DNA from: Sphingomonas sp. PP-F2F-A104-K0414 | GTDB taxonomy: Bacteria; Pseudomonadota; Alphaproteobacteria; Sphingomonadales; Sphingomonadaceae | NCBI RefSeq assembly: GCF_004340945.1 | Contig: NZ_SLYD01000010.1 | Location: 47,815 to 111,814 of the forward strand | Length of the DNA: 64,000 bases | Direction of reading: 5' to 3' | Shown here: in pieces, positions 8,570 through 16,539 of the stretch | Layout: every line of letters begins with the position of its first letter | How positions within the stretch are numbered: position 1 is the stretch's first letter | Translations under genes and position numbers: made by a program | Notes under the pieces: model-generated | The model's database searches: none | Told to the model about the DNA's origin: nothing | The model's input: only the letters and a program-made list of their open reading frames with translations

Positions 8570-9831
8570 TAATTGGTTTCCTCGGGCGAGGGCGCTGCGG
8601 CAACGAGCCGTTCGAGGCGTGCCTTGGCGTCGTGATAGGTGGCGAGCGCATCGATCGCGGCGGTTCGTGTTTCGGACAGGGTACGTTCGGCATCGAGCAA
8701 ATCGAGCTGCCCAAACTTGCCCTCCCGGTAGCCTATCCGGGCAATACGAGCGGCTTCGCTTGCCGATGCCAATGCCGGCCCGCTGGCGTTACGAGCGGTC
8801 GTCGCGGCATTCGCGACGTTTGCCTGTGCGCTTGCGATATCCTGCGCGGTATCCAGCTCGGCGACGCGACGTAGCGCCTGCGCCTGATCGGTCTGCGCCC
8901 GCGCCTGCGCCACTGCCGCCTTGCCGTTGTTGAACAGCGGAAACGGGATCGACACCCCGAACACCGCTGCCACGTCGTTCGTAGCCTCAAGCCGGCGTGC
9001 GCTGGCGCTGAGTGTCACGTCGGGAATGCGTTGCGACCTGGCAAGCCGCACCTGTGCCTCTGCCGTTGTCACGTCTGCGCGGGTCGCTGCCAATGCCAAC
9101 GTCCCTGCGGTCTCGATCGGCCGTGCCGGACCAAAGCCCTCGACGCGATTGAACCACGCCAAGTCCAACGGTCCCGTGAGGGGTTGGCTGATCCGTCGGG
9201 CAAGATTACTTTGCGCGACCTCGGCAAGCCGCTCTGCGCGCTCCACAGCCGTCTCCGCGTTGATCCGCAATACATCGGCGCGCTGCTGTTCGAGCGGTGA
9301 TGCTCGCCCCGCTTGAACGCGGACGCCGGCTGCGCGCGATGCTTCGCGGGCGATACCGGCCTGCTCGCGCGCGGTCACCAGTCGGCGTTCCGCTGCGGTC
9401 GCCTCGATGTAGAGCTGCGTGATGGCAAGCCGTAGATCGGCCGCGGCCAACGCCGTGCCTATCCTCGCTCGATTACCAATCGCATCTGCGACAGCGATCC
9501 GTGCCGATCGTTTTCCACCCAGTTCGATCGGTAGTGCCAGACCTGCCGTTGTCTCGGCGCTGCGAAGGCCCCGATATTGACCGCTGCCGGCAATGTTCTC
9601 GGTCTCGGCGACGATCGACGGGTTAGGGCGGTAGCCGGCAACCGTGCGGCCTGCCTCTGCTGCCCGGACGCCTGCTGTGGCAGCCTCAAGGCTGGGGGCG
9701 GTCGCTCCGGCAAGTAAAAGCGCCTGATCAAGGGTGAGCGGGGGACTGGTCGATGTGGGATCGGCTGACTGCGCTTGCGCGATCGACGCGCACGACGCCA
9801 CGGCCAATAAGGCCGCAATAAAACGGTGCAT
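8569..9831 (-). CDS. czcC: CzcC-type outer-membrane factor (TolC family)
   Basis: The 420-residue protein has a signal peptide (MHRFIAALLAVASCASIAQA) and then two TolC-like repeats rich in Ala, Arg and Leu. LTLDQALLLA opens the first repeat and YREGKFGQLDLLDAERTL closes the second, both typical of CzcC/CusC proteins. It forms the outer-membrane channel of the Czc complex. It is first in the czcC-czcB-czcA-zip gene run. Confidence 0.92.
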   Translation of the reverse strand: MHRFIAALLAVASCASIAQAQSADPTSTSPPLTLDQALLLAGATAPSLEAATAGVRAAEAGRTVAGYRPNPSIVAETENIAGSGQYRGLRSAETTAGLALPIELGGKRSARIAVADAIGNRARIGTALAAADLRLAITQLYIEATAAERRLVTAREQAGIAREASRAAGVRVQAGRASPLEQQRADVLRINAETAVERAERLAEVAQSNLARRISQPLTGPLDLAWFNRVEGFGPARPIETAGTLALAATRADVTTAEAQVRLARSQRIPDVTLSASARRLEATNDVAAVFGVSIPFPLFNNGKAAVAQARAQTDQAQALRRVAELDTAQDIASAQANVANAATTARNASGPALASASEAARIARIGYREGKFGQLDLLDAERTLSETRTAAIDALATYHDAKARLERLVAAAPSPEETN

Positions 9832-9896
9832 GGGTAATGGACTCCTGACGAACCTTGGGCGTCCGCACGGGCTTTCCCGACGGAATTAGGCGTTGG

Positions 9897-10232
9897 TCAG
9901 GCTTGGGGAGGACGTAGGGCTGGGTCCGACGCTGCCGGGGCCTTGGGCGCATTGCGCCACACCGATGCAGTCATACGAACGCTGCTGGCTGGTCCGGTTG
10001 AATCGGACGCGATCGGCACGCCGACATGATGGCCGTGGCAACCGCCATGATGGTGAGGATATGCCTTGTCGGCGTCTGCCGGCACTTGGTCGGCATCGCC
10101 GTCGCAATGATCGAGGGAGCTGACCGCTGTGGTATCAACGCACGTCACGCCTTCGGTCGCATGCGCGACTGATCCAAGCCCGAGCATAAGCACGAGCATG
10201 AAACTGAGGAACATGGCGGAAAGGCGGTGCAT
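9897..10232 (-). CDS. His-rich small exported protein between CDF and czc genes
   Basis: From the ATG at 10232 the product is 111 residues with a signal peptide (MHRLSAMFLSFMLVLMLGLG...AHA). The mature part holds two cysteines (VTCVD, DHCDGDAD), an acidic stretch and a His cluster (PHHHGGCHGHH), so it can bind metal. An upstream ATG at 10265 would overlap the CDF gene. Its place between the CDF exporter and CzcC recalls CzcI-like periplasmic accessory proteins of czc loci, but no sequence signature proves that relationship. Confidence 0.6.
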   Translation of the reverse strand: MHRLSAMFLSFMLVLMLGLGSVAHATEGVTCVDTTAVSSLDHCDGDADQVPADADKAYPHHHGGCHGHHVGVPIASDSTGPASSVRMTASVWRNAPKAPAASDPALRPPQA

Positions 10233-10251
10233 CGGCCCGCGCCTTAGCAGC

Positions 10252-10914
10252 TTACCGACTGCCATGTAACGACTGCTGGTAAGTAGCGGGGGCGGGTGAG
10301 GGCTCGCTACGCATTTCGGCGCGCGCCTGCCGCATGATCTGAAAACCGCCCGATATTCCCAACACCGCCATCAAGGCGGCGACGGCAAGATCAGGCCACG
10401 CACTGTTGAGGCCGAACACGCCGCCTGCGGCCAGTACGACGGCGATGTTGCCGATCGCGTCATTGCGCGAGCAAATCCATACCGACCTCATGTTCGCATC
10501 ACCGCTTCGGAAGCGGTACAGCATGACCGCGACCACAAGGTTCGCGATCAGCGCGGCGATGCCGACTACGCCCATAATTTCGGCATGGGGCGTTGCGTCG
10601 TGGAGCGCACCCCATCCCGCTGCGAACAGGACATAGACGCCTAGCAAAGCAAGCGTCGCCCCCTTCAACATCGCAGCGCGTGCGCGCCAGGCTATCGCCA
10701 TCCCGGCAACGCCAAGACTGATTGCGTAGTTCGCAGTATCCCCGAAAAAGTCGAGCGCGTCGGCTTGCAGGGCCTTCGATCCACCCGTGATGCCGGCCGC
10801 AATTTCGATAACGAACATGCCGCCATTGATGGCGAGCGCGATCCATAGCGCGCGCCGCCACTTGGGGTCGTTGAGAGTACCCGCCTTGTCGGACGCGCAG
10901 CTTGTGCAGGCCAT
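10252..10914 (-). CDS. Cation diffusion facilitator (CDF) metal exporter
   Basis: I chose the start at 10914 (MACTSCASDK) because a good AGGTGG box precedes it and the promoter's -10 box lies upstream. The product is 220 residues with six hydrophobic segments. ADALDFFGDTANY in TM2 and SRNDAIGN in TM5 carry the Asp residues of the CDF metal site. It exports divalent metal (Zn, Co, Cd or Ni) from cytosol to periplasm, where the Czc pump can take over. The N-terminal CTSC motif may bind metal. The C-terminal cytoplasmic domain is very short for the family. Confidence 0.88.
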   Translation of the reverse strand: MACTSCASDKAGTLNDPKWRRALWIALAINGGMFVIEIAAGITGGSKALQADALDFFGDTANYAISLGVAGMAIAWRARAAMLKGATLALLGVYVLFAAGWGALHDATPHAEIMGVVGIAALIANLVVAVMLYRFRSGDANMRSVWICSRNDAIGNIAVVLAAGGVFGLNSAWPDLAVAALMAVLGISGGFQIMRQARAEMRSEPSPAPATYQQSLHGSR

Positions 10915-10945
10915 GTTCGCCACCTCGATAGAATCGATCTGACAG

Positions 10946-10978
10946 CCTATATGCACCCTCTAGTCGCTAGAGGGTCAA
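10946..10978 (-). promoter_or_regulatory. MerR-type operator/promoter for the CDF/czc genes
   Basis: A perfect 9-bp dyad ACCCTCTAG-TCG-CTAGAGGGT spans 10955-10975. Read on the minus strand, a TTGACC -35 box (10978-10973) and a CATATA -10 box (10953-10948) are 19 bp apart, the stretched spacing that MerR activators correct. The sequence closely matches the known CadR/PbrR-type operator pattern. Confidence 0.85.
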
Positions 10979-10983
10979 GCGTT

Positions 10984-11388
10984 GTGTCTGAGAAACTTAC
11001 GATCGGAAAACTGGCCGGTGCGACGGGCACGAAGGTCGAGACGATCCGCTACTATGAGCAGATTGGCTTACTGCCCGCACCTGCGCGATCGGCGAGTAAC
11101 TATCGGACCTATGAGGGCGCGCATCTGCGCCGCCTGTCCTTCATTCGGCGTGCGCGGGATCTTGGCTTTTCAATCGATCAGGTACGCGAGCTTATGGGGC
11201 TGGCCGATCGGCGCGATCAGTCCTGCATCGCCGTCGATGTCGTTGCCAACCAACACCGCGACGCGATCAGGCGCAAAATCGTAGACCTCACCGCGCTTGC
11301 TGGTGAACTCGACGCGCTGATAGATTCCTGTAGCCGCAACACCGTCGCCGACTGCCGGATCATCGAGGCACTTGCTCCTTCTGCATAG
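10984..11388 (+). CDS. MerR-family metal-responsive regulator (CadR/PbrR-like)
   Basis: The N-terminal winged helix reads LTIGKLAGATGTKVETIRYYEQIGLLP, as in metal-sensing MerR proteins, and a dimerisation helix follows. Cysteines near residue 77 (DQSC) and in the C-terminal loop (SCSRNTVADC) sit where CadR, ZntR and PbrR bind metal. I prefer the GTG at 10984 because the ATG at 10951 lies inside the operator dyad. The product is then 134 residues. It is divergent from the CDF gene and should activate it when metal is bound. Cd, Zn, Pb or Co are all possible inducers. Confidence 0.88.
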   Translation: MSEKLTIGKLAGATGTKVETIRYYEQIGLLPAPARSASNYRTYEGAHLRRLSFIRRARDLGFSIDQVRELMGLADRRDQSCIAVDVVANQHRDAIRRKIVDLTALAGELDALIDSCSRNTVADCRIIEALAPSA

Positions 11389-11471
11389 TATCTCGCTGCT
11401 AACCCGATTTCCTGCAAAGGATCGTAGATCGTAGATCGGAGATACAGTGGGGATAATGCCAAGCCTTCTGT

Positions 11472-11843
11472 TCACTTAGTCCTAGTAAAATCCCCTCCGC
11501 CGTCCGGTGCGACAAGATGCCCGGATGCTTTGTCAATGACGTAAGCCGCGAGCCCTCCAGCGACTTGTAGCTGACCGTCTTTGTAGATCGCTGGCTGCTT
11601 ATTGTTAGGATAGATGAATGGCTTTCCACCGCCTTGCGTGAGAACCCGAGTATTATTCAAAAGGAAGCTATCGCCGTTACGTTCGATCGTCATGGTATCC
11701 TTGACGACATTAACTTGAGCGCCGGAGAAGCCATTCTCGTGGCTTGTTTTGCCTCGTTCCCATTTGCCGACATATTCGCTGCCTGACTGTCCGCAGGCGG
11801 TCATTACCAACAGCACAGGTGAGATCATCCAACGCCGCTTCAT
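11472..11843 (-). CDS. Small lipoprotein of unknown function
   Basis: From the ATG at 11843 (preceded by GAGGAG) the product is 123 residues with a lipoprotein signal ending MTAC (Cys17). After it come SEYVGKWERG, a short beta-rich part with TMTIERNGDSFLL, and a conserved-looking YKDGQLQV strand. The pattern resembles small lipocalin-like or DUF-type lipoproteins that open with a 'Y-GKW' motif. No catalytic residues are visible. It lies inside the repeat-bounded island but on its own transcript, convergent with the MerR gene. Confidence 0.65.
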   Translation of the reverse strand: MKRRWMISPVLLVMTACGQSGSEYVGKWERGKTSHENGFSGAQVNVVKDTMTIERNGDSFLLNNTRVLTQGGGKPFIYPNNKQPAIYKDGQLQVAGGLAAYVIDKASGHLVAPDGGGDFTRTK

Positions 11844-12552
11844 TTTTCGTCTCCTCGGGAAGGATTCAACGCCGCAAGATAACGTCGTCTCCTGATATCG
11901 GCTATCGGCAATCGACATTACACCGTTGAGCGGCGCTGGCAGGCCATACAATCCCTGCCAAAAAGCCTCTCGGCAATCTGGGCTATCGAGACAATCTCAT
12001 CAGTCACGAATGGCGGACTATTGAGGTTTGCGGCTAACACGGCGTTCTCGAAAAGGAAGGGCCAGTGAGAAAGCGGGCGTCGTTCAGTCGGCCCCGCCCT
12101 CATCTACGGCGCATTTCTCGAAATCTGTTCCCGAAATCATTTTCACGAAATGGTCTCGCGGAGATGGAGTTTCGGGAAAGCCAAGGTGGCTGCGATAGGT
12201 CCGCCGGGACACCCACGCTCGACAGCCCCCCTGCCCGCTCCGCGACAGACCGAGACATTGATCGATTTAGGGTCGGTGTTTTTCAGGTATACCCTCTGCG
12301 TTCCTACTCTGGCCGGTCCGATTTCCGCCAAAAAGGGACATTAAGAATTTAGCTCGGATTGGCCCTTTGGTCCGCCTGGAGTCCTAACCAAGGAGGACCA
12401 AACGGCACCCTACCAAACGGCACCGATGAAGCTTCATTGAGGGTTGAAGCTCTTCCTTCTGTCCGCTCGCAAGGCAGTGTCGGCGCGTTGCAGTTCACTG
12501 CTGGCGACCGTCCCACAAACGATGGTATTTCGGGATTATGGAAGGAGATCGG
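11844..12552. other. Intergenic region at the right edge of the metal island
   Basis: No credible gene is present in these 709 bases. The 151-bp repeat copy 2 lies at 12274-12424. Just after it, gggttgaagctcttcc (about 12440-12455) resembles gggttgaggctcttcc near 3335-3350, so a shorter motif is also shared between the two ends of the island. The rest shows nothing I can name. Confidence 0.55.
12274..12424 (+). repeat. 151-bp structured direct repeat, copy 2 (right side of metal island)
   Basis: It holds a GTATAC palindrome (12287-12292), a perfect inverted pair TTTGGTCC (12366-12373) / GGACCAAA (12395-12402), and direct ACGGCACC boxes at 12402-12409 and 12417-12424. All spacings equal those of copy 1, and the orientation is the same. 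Confidence 0.7.
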
Positions 12553-13035
12553 TTAGCCTGTTCCACCTGAGGCATCGGGAGCCGCCTTGGGGTCGGGATC
12601 CTGTGCCTTGCCTGTCGCGGGTGCCGCCTTGTGGCTCGGCATAGCGATGAGATAGGCGACGATCGCGTTGACGTCCTTCTCGGCCACCGGAGCCTTGTAC
12701 ACTTCGCGCATCTTGGTGACGGTCGCCTTCCACTGATCCGCCGATAGCGCAGGCTGGGTCAGCGCCATGCTGGCCGAGTGGCACGAAGTGCAGTTGGCGT
12801 TGATGACGTCGGCGTGCGGACCATCGGGGTAGGTAACGTCATCGACCGGCAGGTCGACGCTGGTCGAGGCGAGCGAAAAGCCGCGGGCTGAGACGCTGGT
12901 GGGCGGTGCCGGCTCGGATGTCTCGGAGATCGGGGCAGGCGCCTTGCGGCTGCTCGGCGCCCCGATCGAGACGAGGATAATACCGGTCAGGCCGATCAGG
13001 CCAGCGGCCATGATGCCGGTAGACGGGGTCTTCAT
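12553..13035 (-). CDS. c-type cytochrome, SorB-like subunit of sulfite dehydrogenase
   Basis: The 160-residue protein has an N-terminal hydrophobic anchor or signal (MKTPSTGIMAAGLIGLTGIILV), a Pro/Ser linker and one haem c site CTSCH (residues 82-86). A KMREVYKAPV stretch follows, and a Met before SHK may be the distal ligand. It lies 12 bp after the sulfite-oxidase gene, as sorB does in known SorAB loci, and should accept electrons from the molybdenum subunit and pass them to the respiratory chain. The acidic C-terminal tail is unremarkable. Confidence 0.82.
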   Translation of the reverse strand: MKTPSTGIMAAGLIGLTGIILVSIGAPSSRKAPAPISETSEPAPPTSVSARGFSLASTSVDLPVDDVTYPDGPHADVINANCTSCHSASMALTQPALSADQWKATVTKMREVYKAPVAEKDVNAIVAYLIAMPSHKAAPATGKAQDPDPKAAPDASGGTG

Positions 13036-13047
13036 GCTACTCGCTCC

Positions 13048-14283
13048 TCAGGCCGCGATGATGGTGGTGGTTTCGATGTTGCCGCGCATGAACCCGCCCG
13101 GGTTCCAGATCGGCTTCATCGGCTGGGCGACCCCATTGGTGTTCCAGCAGCGCACCATGATCGGGTTGGGACCGCGTCTCAGCGGCACGCGACCATCCCA
13201 CCGACGGAAGCTGTACCTGCCCTCGTCCACTCCGAGCGTCGTCTTGTACCAAGTGCGCCCACCATCCGACGAGACATCGACCTTGGCGACGCCGCAATCG
13301 CCGCCCATCGCGATGCCGCCGACCGGGATCGACGCCTCATAGGCGATCGCCTGGCCATCGGGCAGGCTGGTCATCCAGCTGCGCGGGATCATGCGATTGA
13401 TCGGCACGGTCGGGAAGTCCTTGGCACCGGGCGCGACATTCGCGCCGGGTGTCGCCGGTATCTTGTAGGCCTTGGCCATCCAATACTGGTCGTCAAGGCC
13501 GGGCAGTACCTCGATCGCGTTCAGCATCTTGACCCAGTAGGTCGAATACCAGCCCGGGACGATCAGCCGGCAGGGAAAGCCGTTGAGGAGCGGCAGCTGC
13601 TCGCCGTTCATGCCGAAGGCGATCATCACTTCGCCGTCGCGGGCATGGTCGATGTCGAGCGCCTTCTCGAAGTCAGGGGCGTCCGCCACAACCGGCTGAT
13701 CGAGCGCGCCAAAGCGCACCTGTACCGCGCCTGCCTTGACCCCCGCGAGGTCCAGCACGTCGCGCAGGCGCACGCCGAGCCATTTGGCATTGCCCATCGC
13801 GCCGTTGCCCCATTGCGCGCCGGCGACCCGGGGCTGGAACAGCCCACGGCTGTTGCCCGAACACTGGTTGACCGCCGCCATCTCGACCCGCGGCAGGCGC
13901 AGCAGTTGGGCGAGGCTAATCGACAGCGGTCGGTTGACGTGGCCGAAGACGTTGAGGCGGAAGCTCTCGACGTCGATCGAGGTTGGAATGTCGGCCCAGT
14001 GCCAGCGAACGAAGAACTGGTCGTTGGGCGTGAACACCGACTTGTCGAACACGTCCATCGGCGTCTCCAACAGCGGAGGATGGATGCGTTGGAGGATCAT
14101 GCTGCCCTTGCCAGGAAAGGCGCTGGTCATCGGCCGCTCGGCATTGCCGCCAGGCAGCTTCAGGTCGACGAGCTGCTGCGCCAGCGCAGGTGCTGCGGCA
14201 AGGCCGGCGGTGCCGAGCGCCGTACGCCTGAGAAAGCGGCGACGGCTGGTTTCACTCGCCAGCGCGGCGTCAAAATTGTCCAT
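13048..14283 (-). CDS. Periplasmic molybdopterin sulfite oxidase (SorA-like)
   Basis: I use the ATG at 14283; an open frame continues upstream but has no coding character. The 411-residue product starts with a Tat signal (SRRRFLRR, then a hydrophobic run). The Mo-binding core has Cys141 in NQCSGNSRG. Then come AKWLGVRLRDVL and the dimerisation domain, with VKVDVSSDGGRTW-type sequence read as AKVDVSSDGGRTW. It should oxidise sulfite to sulfate in the periplasm using Mo-molybdopterin and hand electrons to the adjacent cytochrome. Related family members accept other substrates, so sulfite is inferred from the locus. Confidence 0.88.
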   Translation of the reverse strand: MDNFDAALASETSRRRFLRRTALGTAGLAAAPALAQQLVDLKLPGGNAERPMTSAFPGKGSMILQRIHPPLLETPMDVFDKSVFTPNDQFFVRWHWADIPTSIDVESFRLNVFGHVNRPLSISLAQLLRLPRVEMAAVNQCSGNSRGLFQPRVAGAQWGNGAMGNAKWLGVRLRDVLDLAGVKAGAVQVRFGALDQPVVADAPDFEKALDIDHARDGEVMIAFGMNGEQLPLLNGFPCRLIVPGWYSTYWVKMLNAIEVLPGLDDQYWMAKAYKIPATPGANVAPGAKDFPTVPINRMIPRSWMTSLPDGQAIAYEASIPVGGIAMGGDCGVAKVDVSSDGGRTWYKTTLGVDEGRYSFRRWDGRVPLRRGPNPIMVRCWNTNGVAQPMKPIWNPGGFMRGNIETTTIIAA

Positions 14284-14372
14284 GACAAGGCTCTCCTGTG
14301 GCCAGCCACGCTGGCGGTTCGAAGCGGCGTTCTGCAAGTGATCGGACCGATTGATCCGATCATCAGGGTGGA

Positions 14373-15524
14373 TCAGTTCGGGGTAGCGATGCAGGGCGAG
14401 ACGAACAGGTTGCCGCGCCATGCTCCGGCGAGTGTCTTGGCACCGACCAGCAGCCACATCGCCGCGAGCGCGACCGTCAGCACTGTGCCGACAATACCGA
14501 AGAAGCCTAGGTTCAGCGTCGTACCGAGGCGGAAGGTGGCGACGGTGTAGACGCCGAGCGGGAAGGTATAGCCCCACCAGCCAAGGTTGAATGGGACGCC
14601 GGCGCGCCAGTAGCGGATGGTGATGAGCGTCGCGAGCGCCAGCCACCACAGGCCGAAACCCCACAGACAGAGCCCGGCGACGACGCCGATCCCTTGCGCG
14701 ACGGTACCGACACCGACCAGCCCATGCGCCGCGAGGATCGCCGGCGCATCCGCCCCAAGCACCAGCATACCCAGCGCCCCGGTGCCGATCGGCCCCAGCG
14801 CAAGCCAAGAGGATGCCGCCATGCTCTCGTGCGGGAGCTTGTGGAGCGCCATGCGCAGGATCAGGATAGCGAGGATGCCAAACGCGACCGGCACCGAATA
14901 GGCCCACAGCACGTAGGAAGTGGCGAGCGTCACGATCTGCGCGTGAGGATCGGTCAGATGCGGCGCGAGCAGCCCGCCGCTGGCACCCGCCACTTCCGCT
15001 GCGACGACCGGCAGCAGCCATACCGCAGTCATGCCGTCCAGGCTGTGCTCGTGGCGGGTAAACATCAGGTAGGGGATCAACACGCCGCAGGCGAGCGACA
15101 TGGCGACGTCGATCCACCACAGGACGTGTGCGACCGGCACGATGCCGTTACCGAACCGCGCGATCCCGAAGGCGAGGCATCCGTTGATGATCGTCGCCAA
15201 GCCCATCGGAATGGTCCCGATGAACATTGACACGGTGTTGTGGCCGAAGATGCGCCGTGCCTCATGCCCGAACATCGCCCAGCGCGCGCCATAGAGACCG
15301 GCGAACAGGATGAAGAGCGCGATGTTGAAGAACCACAACACCTCGCCAATCGGTTTGAGCGCGGGGCCGATATTGGGCACCTGCGGCAGCGCGAGAGCGA
15401 GGATGCCGGTGCCCATCGTCGCGGCGAACCAGTTGGGTGTGAACTGGCGGATCATCTCGCGCGGGTGATCGAGCCTGCTTAGCGGCTTGAGGCCGGTCAG
15501 GGCCGAAGGTGCGTCGGCAGTCAT
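14373..15524 (-). CDS. SLAC1/TehA-type anion permease, probable sulfite exporter
   Basis: The 383-residue protein has about ten TM helices and opens with QFTPNWFAATMGTGILALAL, the typical start of TDT-family transporters (TehA, SLAC1, yeast Ssu1). Ssu1 is a sulfite exporter. Here the gene lies between a LysR gene and a sulfite oxidase, so sulfite efflux is the simplest reading, while malate or tellurite transport remains possible. The start overlaps the LysR stop by 4 bp (ATGA). Confidence 0.8.
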   Translation of the reverse strand: MTADAPSALTGLKPLSRLDHPREMIRQFTPNWFAATMGTGILALALPQVPNIGPALKPIGEVLWFFNIALFILFAGLYGARWAMFGHEARRIFGHNTVSMFIGTIPMGLATIINGCLAFGIARFGNGIVPVAHVLWWIDVAMSLACGVLIPYLMFTRHEHSLDGMTAVWLLPVVAAEVAGASGGLLAPHLTDPHAQIVTLATSYVLWAYSVPVAFGILAILILRMALHKLPHESMAASSWLALGPIGTGALGMLVLGADAPAILAAHGLVGVGTVAQGIGVVAGLCLWGFGLWWLALATLITIRYWRAGVPFNLGWWGYTFPLGVYTVATFRLGTTLNLGFFGIVGTVLTVALAAMWLLVGAKTLAGAWRGNLFVSPCIATPN

Positions 15525-16393
15525 GCGACCTGCTCCTTGATGAGGTCCGTCAGCGCGTCGGCCGCGCGGGTGCGATAGCGTTCCTTGTGGCGCAGCGCGT
15601 GGAAGGCGCGATCGGGTAACCCAAGCGGCAACTCGACCAGATCGCCGGCCTTGAGCGCGCGTGCGACGACCAATCGCGACAACACAGCGACGCCGGCACC
15701 GGCCTCGACCGCGGTACGCACCGCCTCGTTGGACGGCAGCGTCATCGCTACTGTCAGCTGGGCCGGATCAAACCCGCGCGTTCGCAGCACGTCCTCGAAG
15801 GTCGAGCGCGTGCCCGAACCCTGCTCGCGGACGATCCAGCGTGCAGCGCGAAGCCAGTCCTCGTCGACGCGCCCGGCGTCCTCATGGCCGACCAGCACCA
15901 TCGGGTCACGCCCGACATTCCAGAGGGCGAGCGCCGGTTCGTCCACCTCGCCCTCGACGAAACCGAGCTCCGCCGCGCCGCTCAGGATCTGCGCTGCTGC
16001 ACCTTCGGTGTTGTCGATCGCCAGTTCGACCGCGATCTGCGGGTGGCGTTCGTAGAAGGAGGCGAGCTTTGCCGGCAACCAGTAGCTCGCGATCGTCTGG
16101 CTTGCGACGATCCGCAACGAACCACGGGCAAGCCCGGCATAGTCCGCCAGCATCGTCTCGGCATGCGCTGCCCGCCCCAGCACTGCGCGCGCTTCCTCCA
16201 GAAAGCCGCGGCCTGCTTCGGTCAGCTGGATGCCACGCCCGACACGGTGAAACAGAGGAACCCCGTAGCGCGCTTCGAGGGCCGCGACCGCGCCGGAGGC
16301 AGCGGACTGCGTGACGTTCAGCACCTCCGCTGCCTTGGTGACGTGTTCGCGCTCGGCGACACCGACGAATATTCTGAGTTGCTCCAGGGTCAT
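15521..16393 (-). CDS. LysR-type regulator of the sulfite module
   Basis: From the ATG at 16393 (MTLEQLRIFVGVAEREHVTKAAEVL) the product is 290 residues, normal for the family. The winged HTH lies at residues 1-60, and the effector domain starts with RIVASQTIASYWLPAKL, which resembles CysB/CbbR-like sensors of anionic ligands. It is first in a four-gene run (lysR, permease, sorA-like, sorB-like) and divergent from a second sulfite-oxidase homologue. The 146-bp gap between them can hold the control region for both sides. Confidence 0.87.
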   Translation of the reverse strand: MTLEQLRIFVGVAEREHVTKAAEVLNVTQSAASGAVAALEARYGVPLFHRVGRGIQLTEAGRGFLEEARAVLGRAAHAETMLADYAGLARGSLRIVASQTIASYWLPAKLASFYERHPQIAVELAIDNTEGAAAQILSGAAELGFVEGEVDEPALALWNVGRDPMVLVGHEDAGRVDEDWLRAARWIVREQGSGTRSTFEDVLRTRGFDPAQLTVAMTLPSNEAVRTAVEAGAGVAVLSRLVVARALKAGDLVELPLGLPDRAFHALRHKERYRTRAADALTDLIKEQVA

Positions 16394-16539
16394 GCAGCTT
16401 ATATCGCGCAATCTTATCGATACGACCAACCGTTTGATCCGTTTATTTCAATCTGGATATCGGAACGATCGGTAATCCTTCGTCTGCGATAGTCTTGAAG
16501 ATTTGAAGCGATCCGCGCGCTTGCGGCGTTGGTTCGTCC

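Noticed and set aside
13645..14550. A 301-codon plus-strand frame
   Set aside because: It is antisense to the sulfite-oxidase gene, has no motif, and its length is due to high GC content.
14284..15120. A 279-codon extension upstream of the sulfite-oxidase start
   Set aside because: It overlaps the permease gene in another frame and has Arg-rich shadow composition; the Tat signal at 14283 marks the true start.
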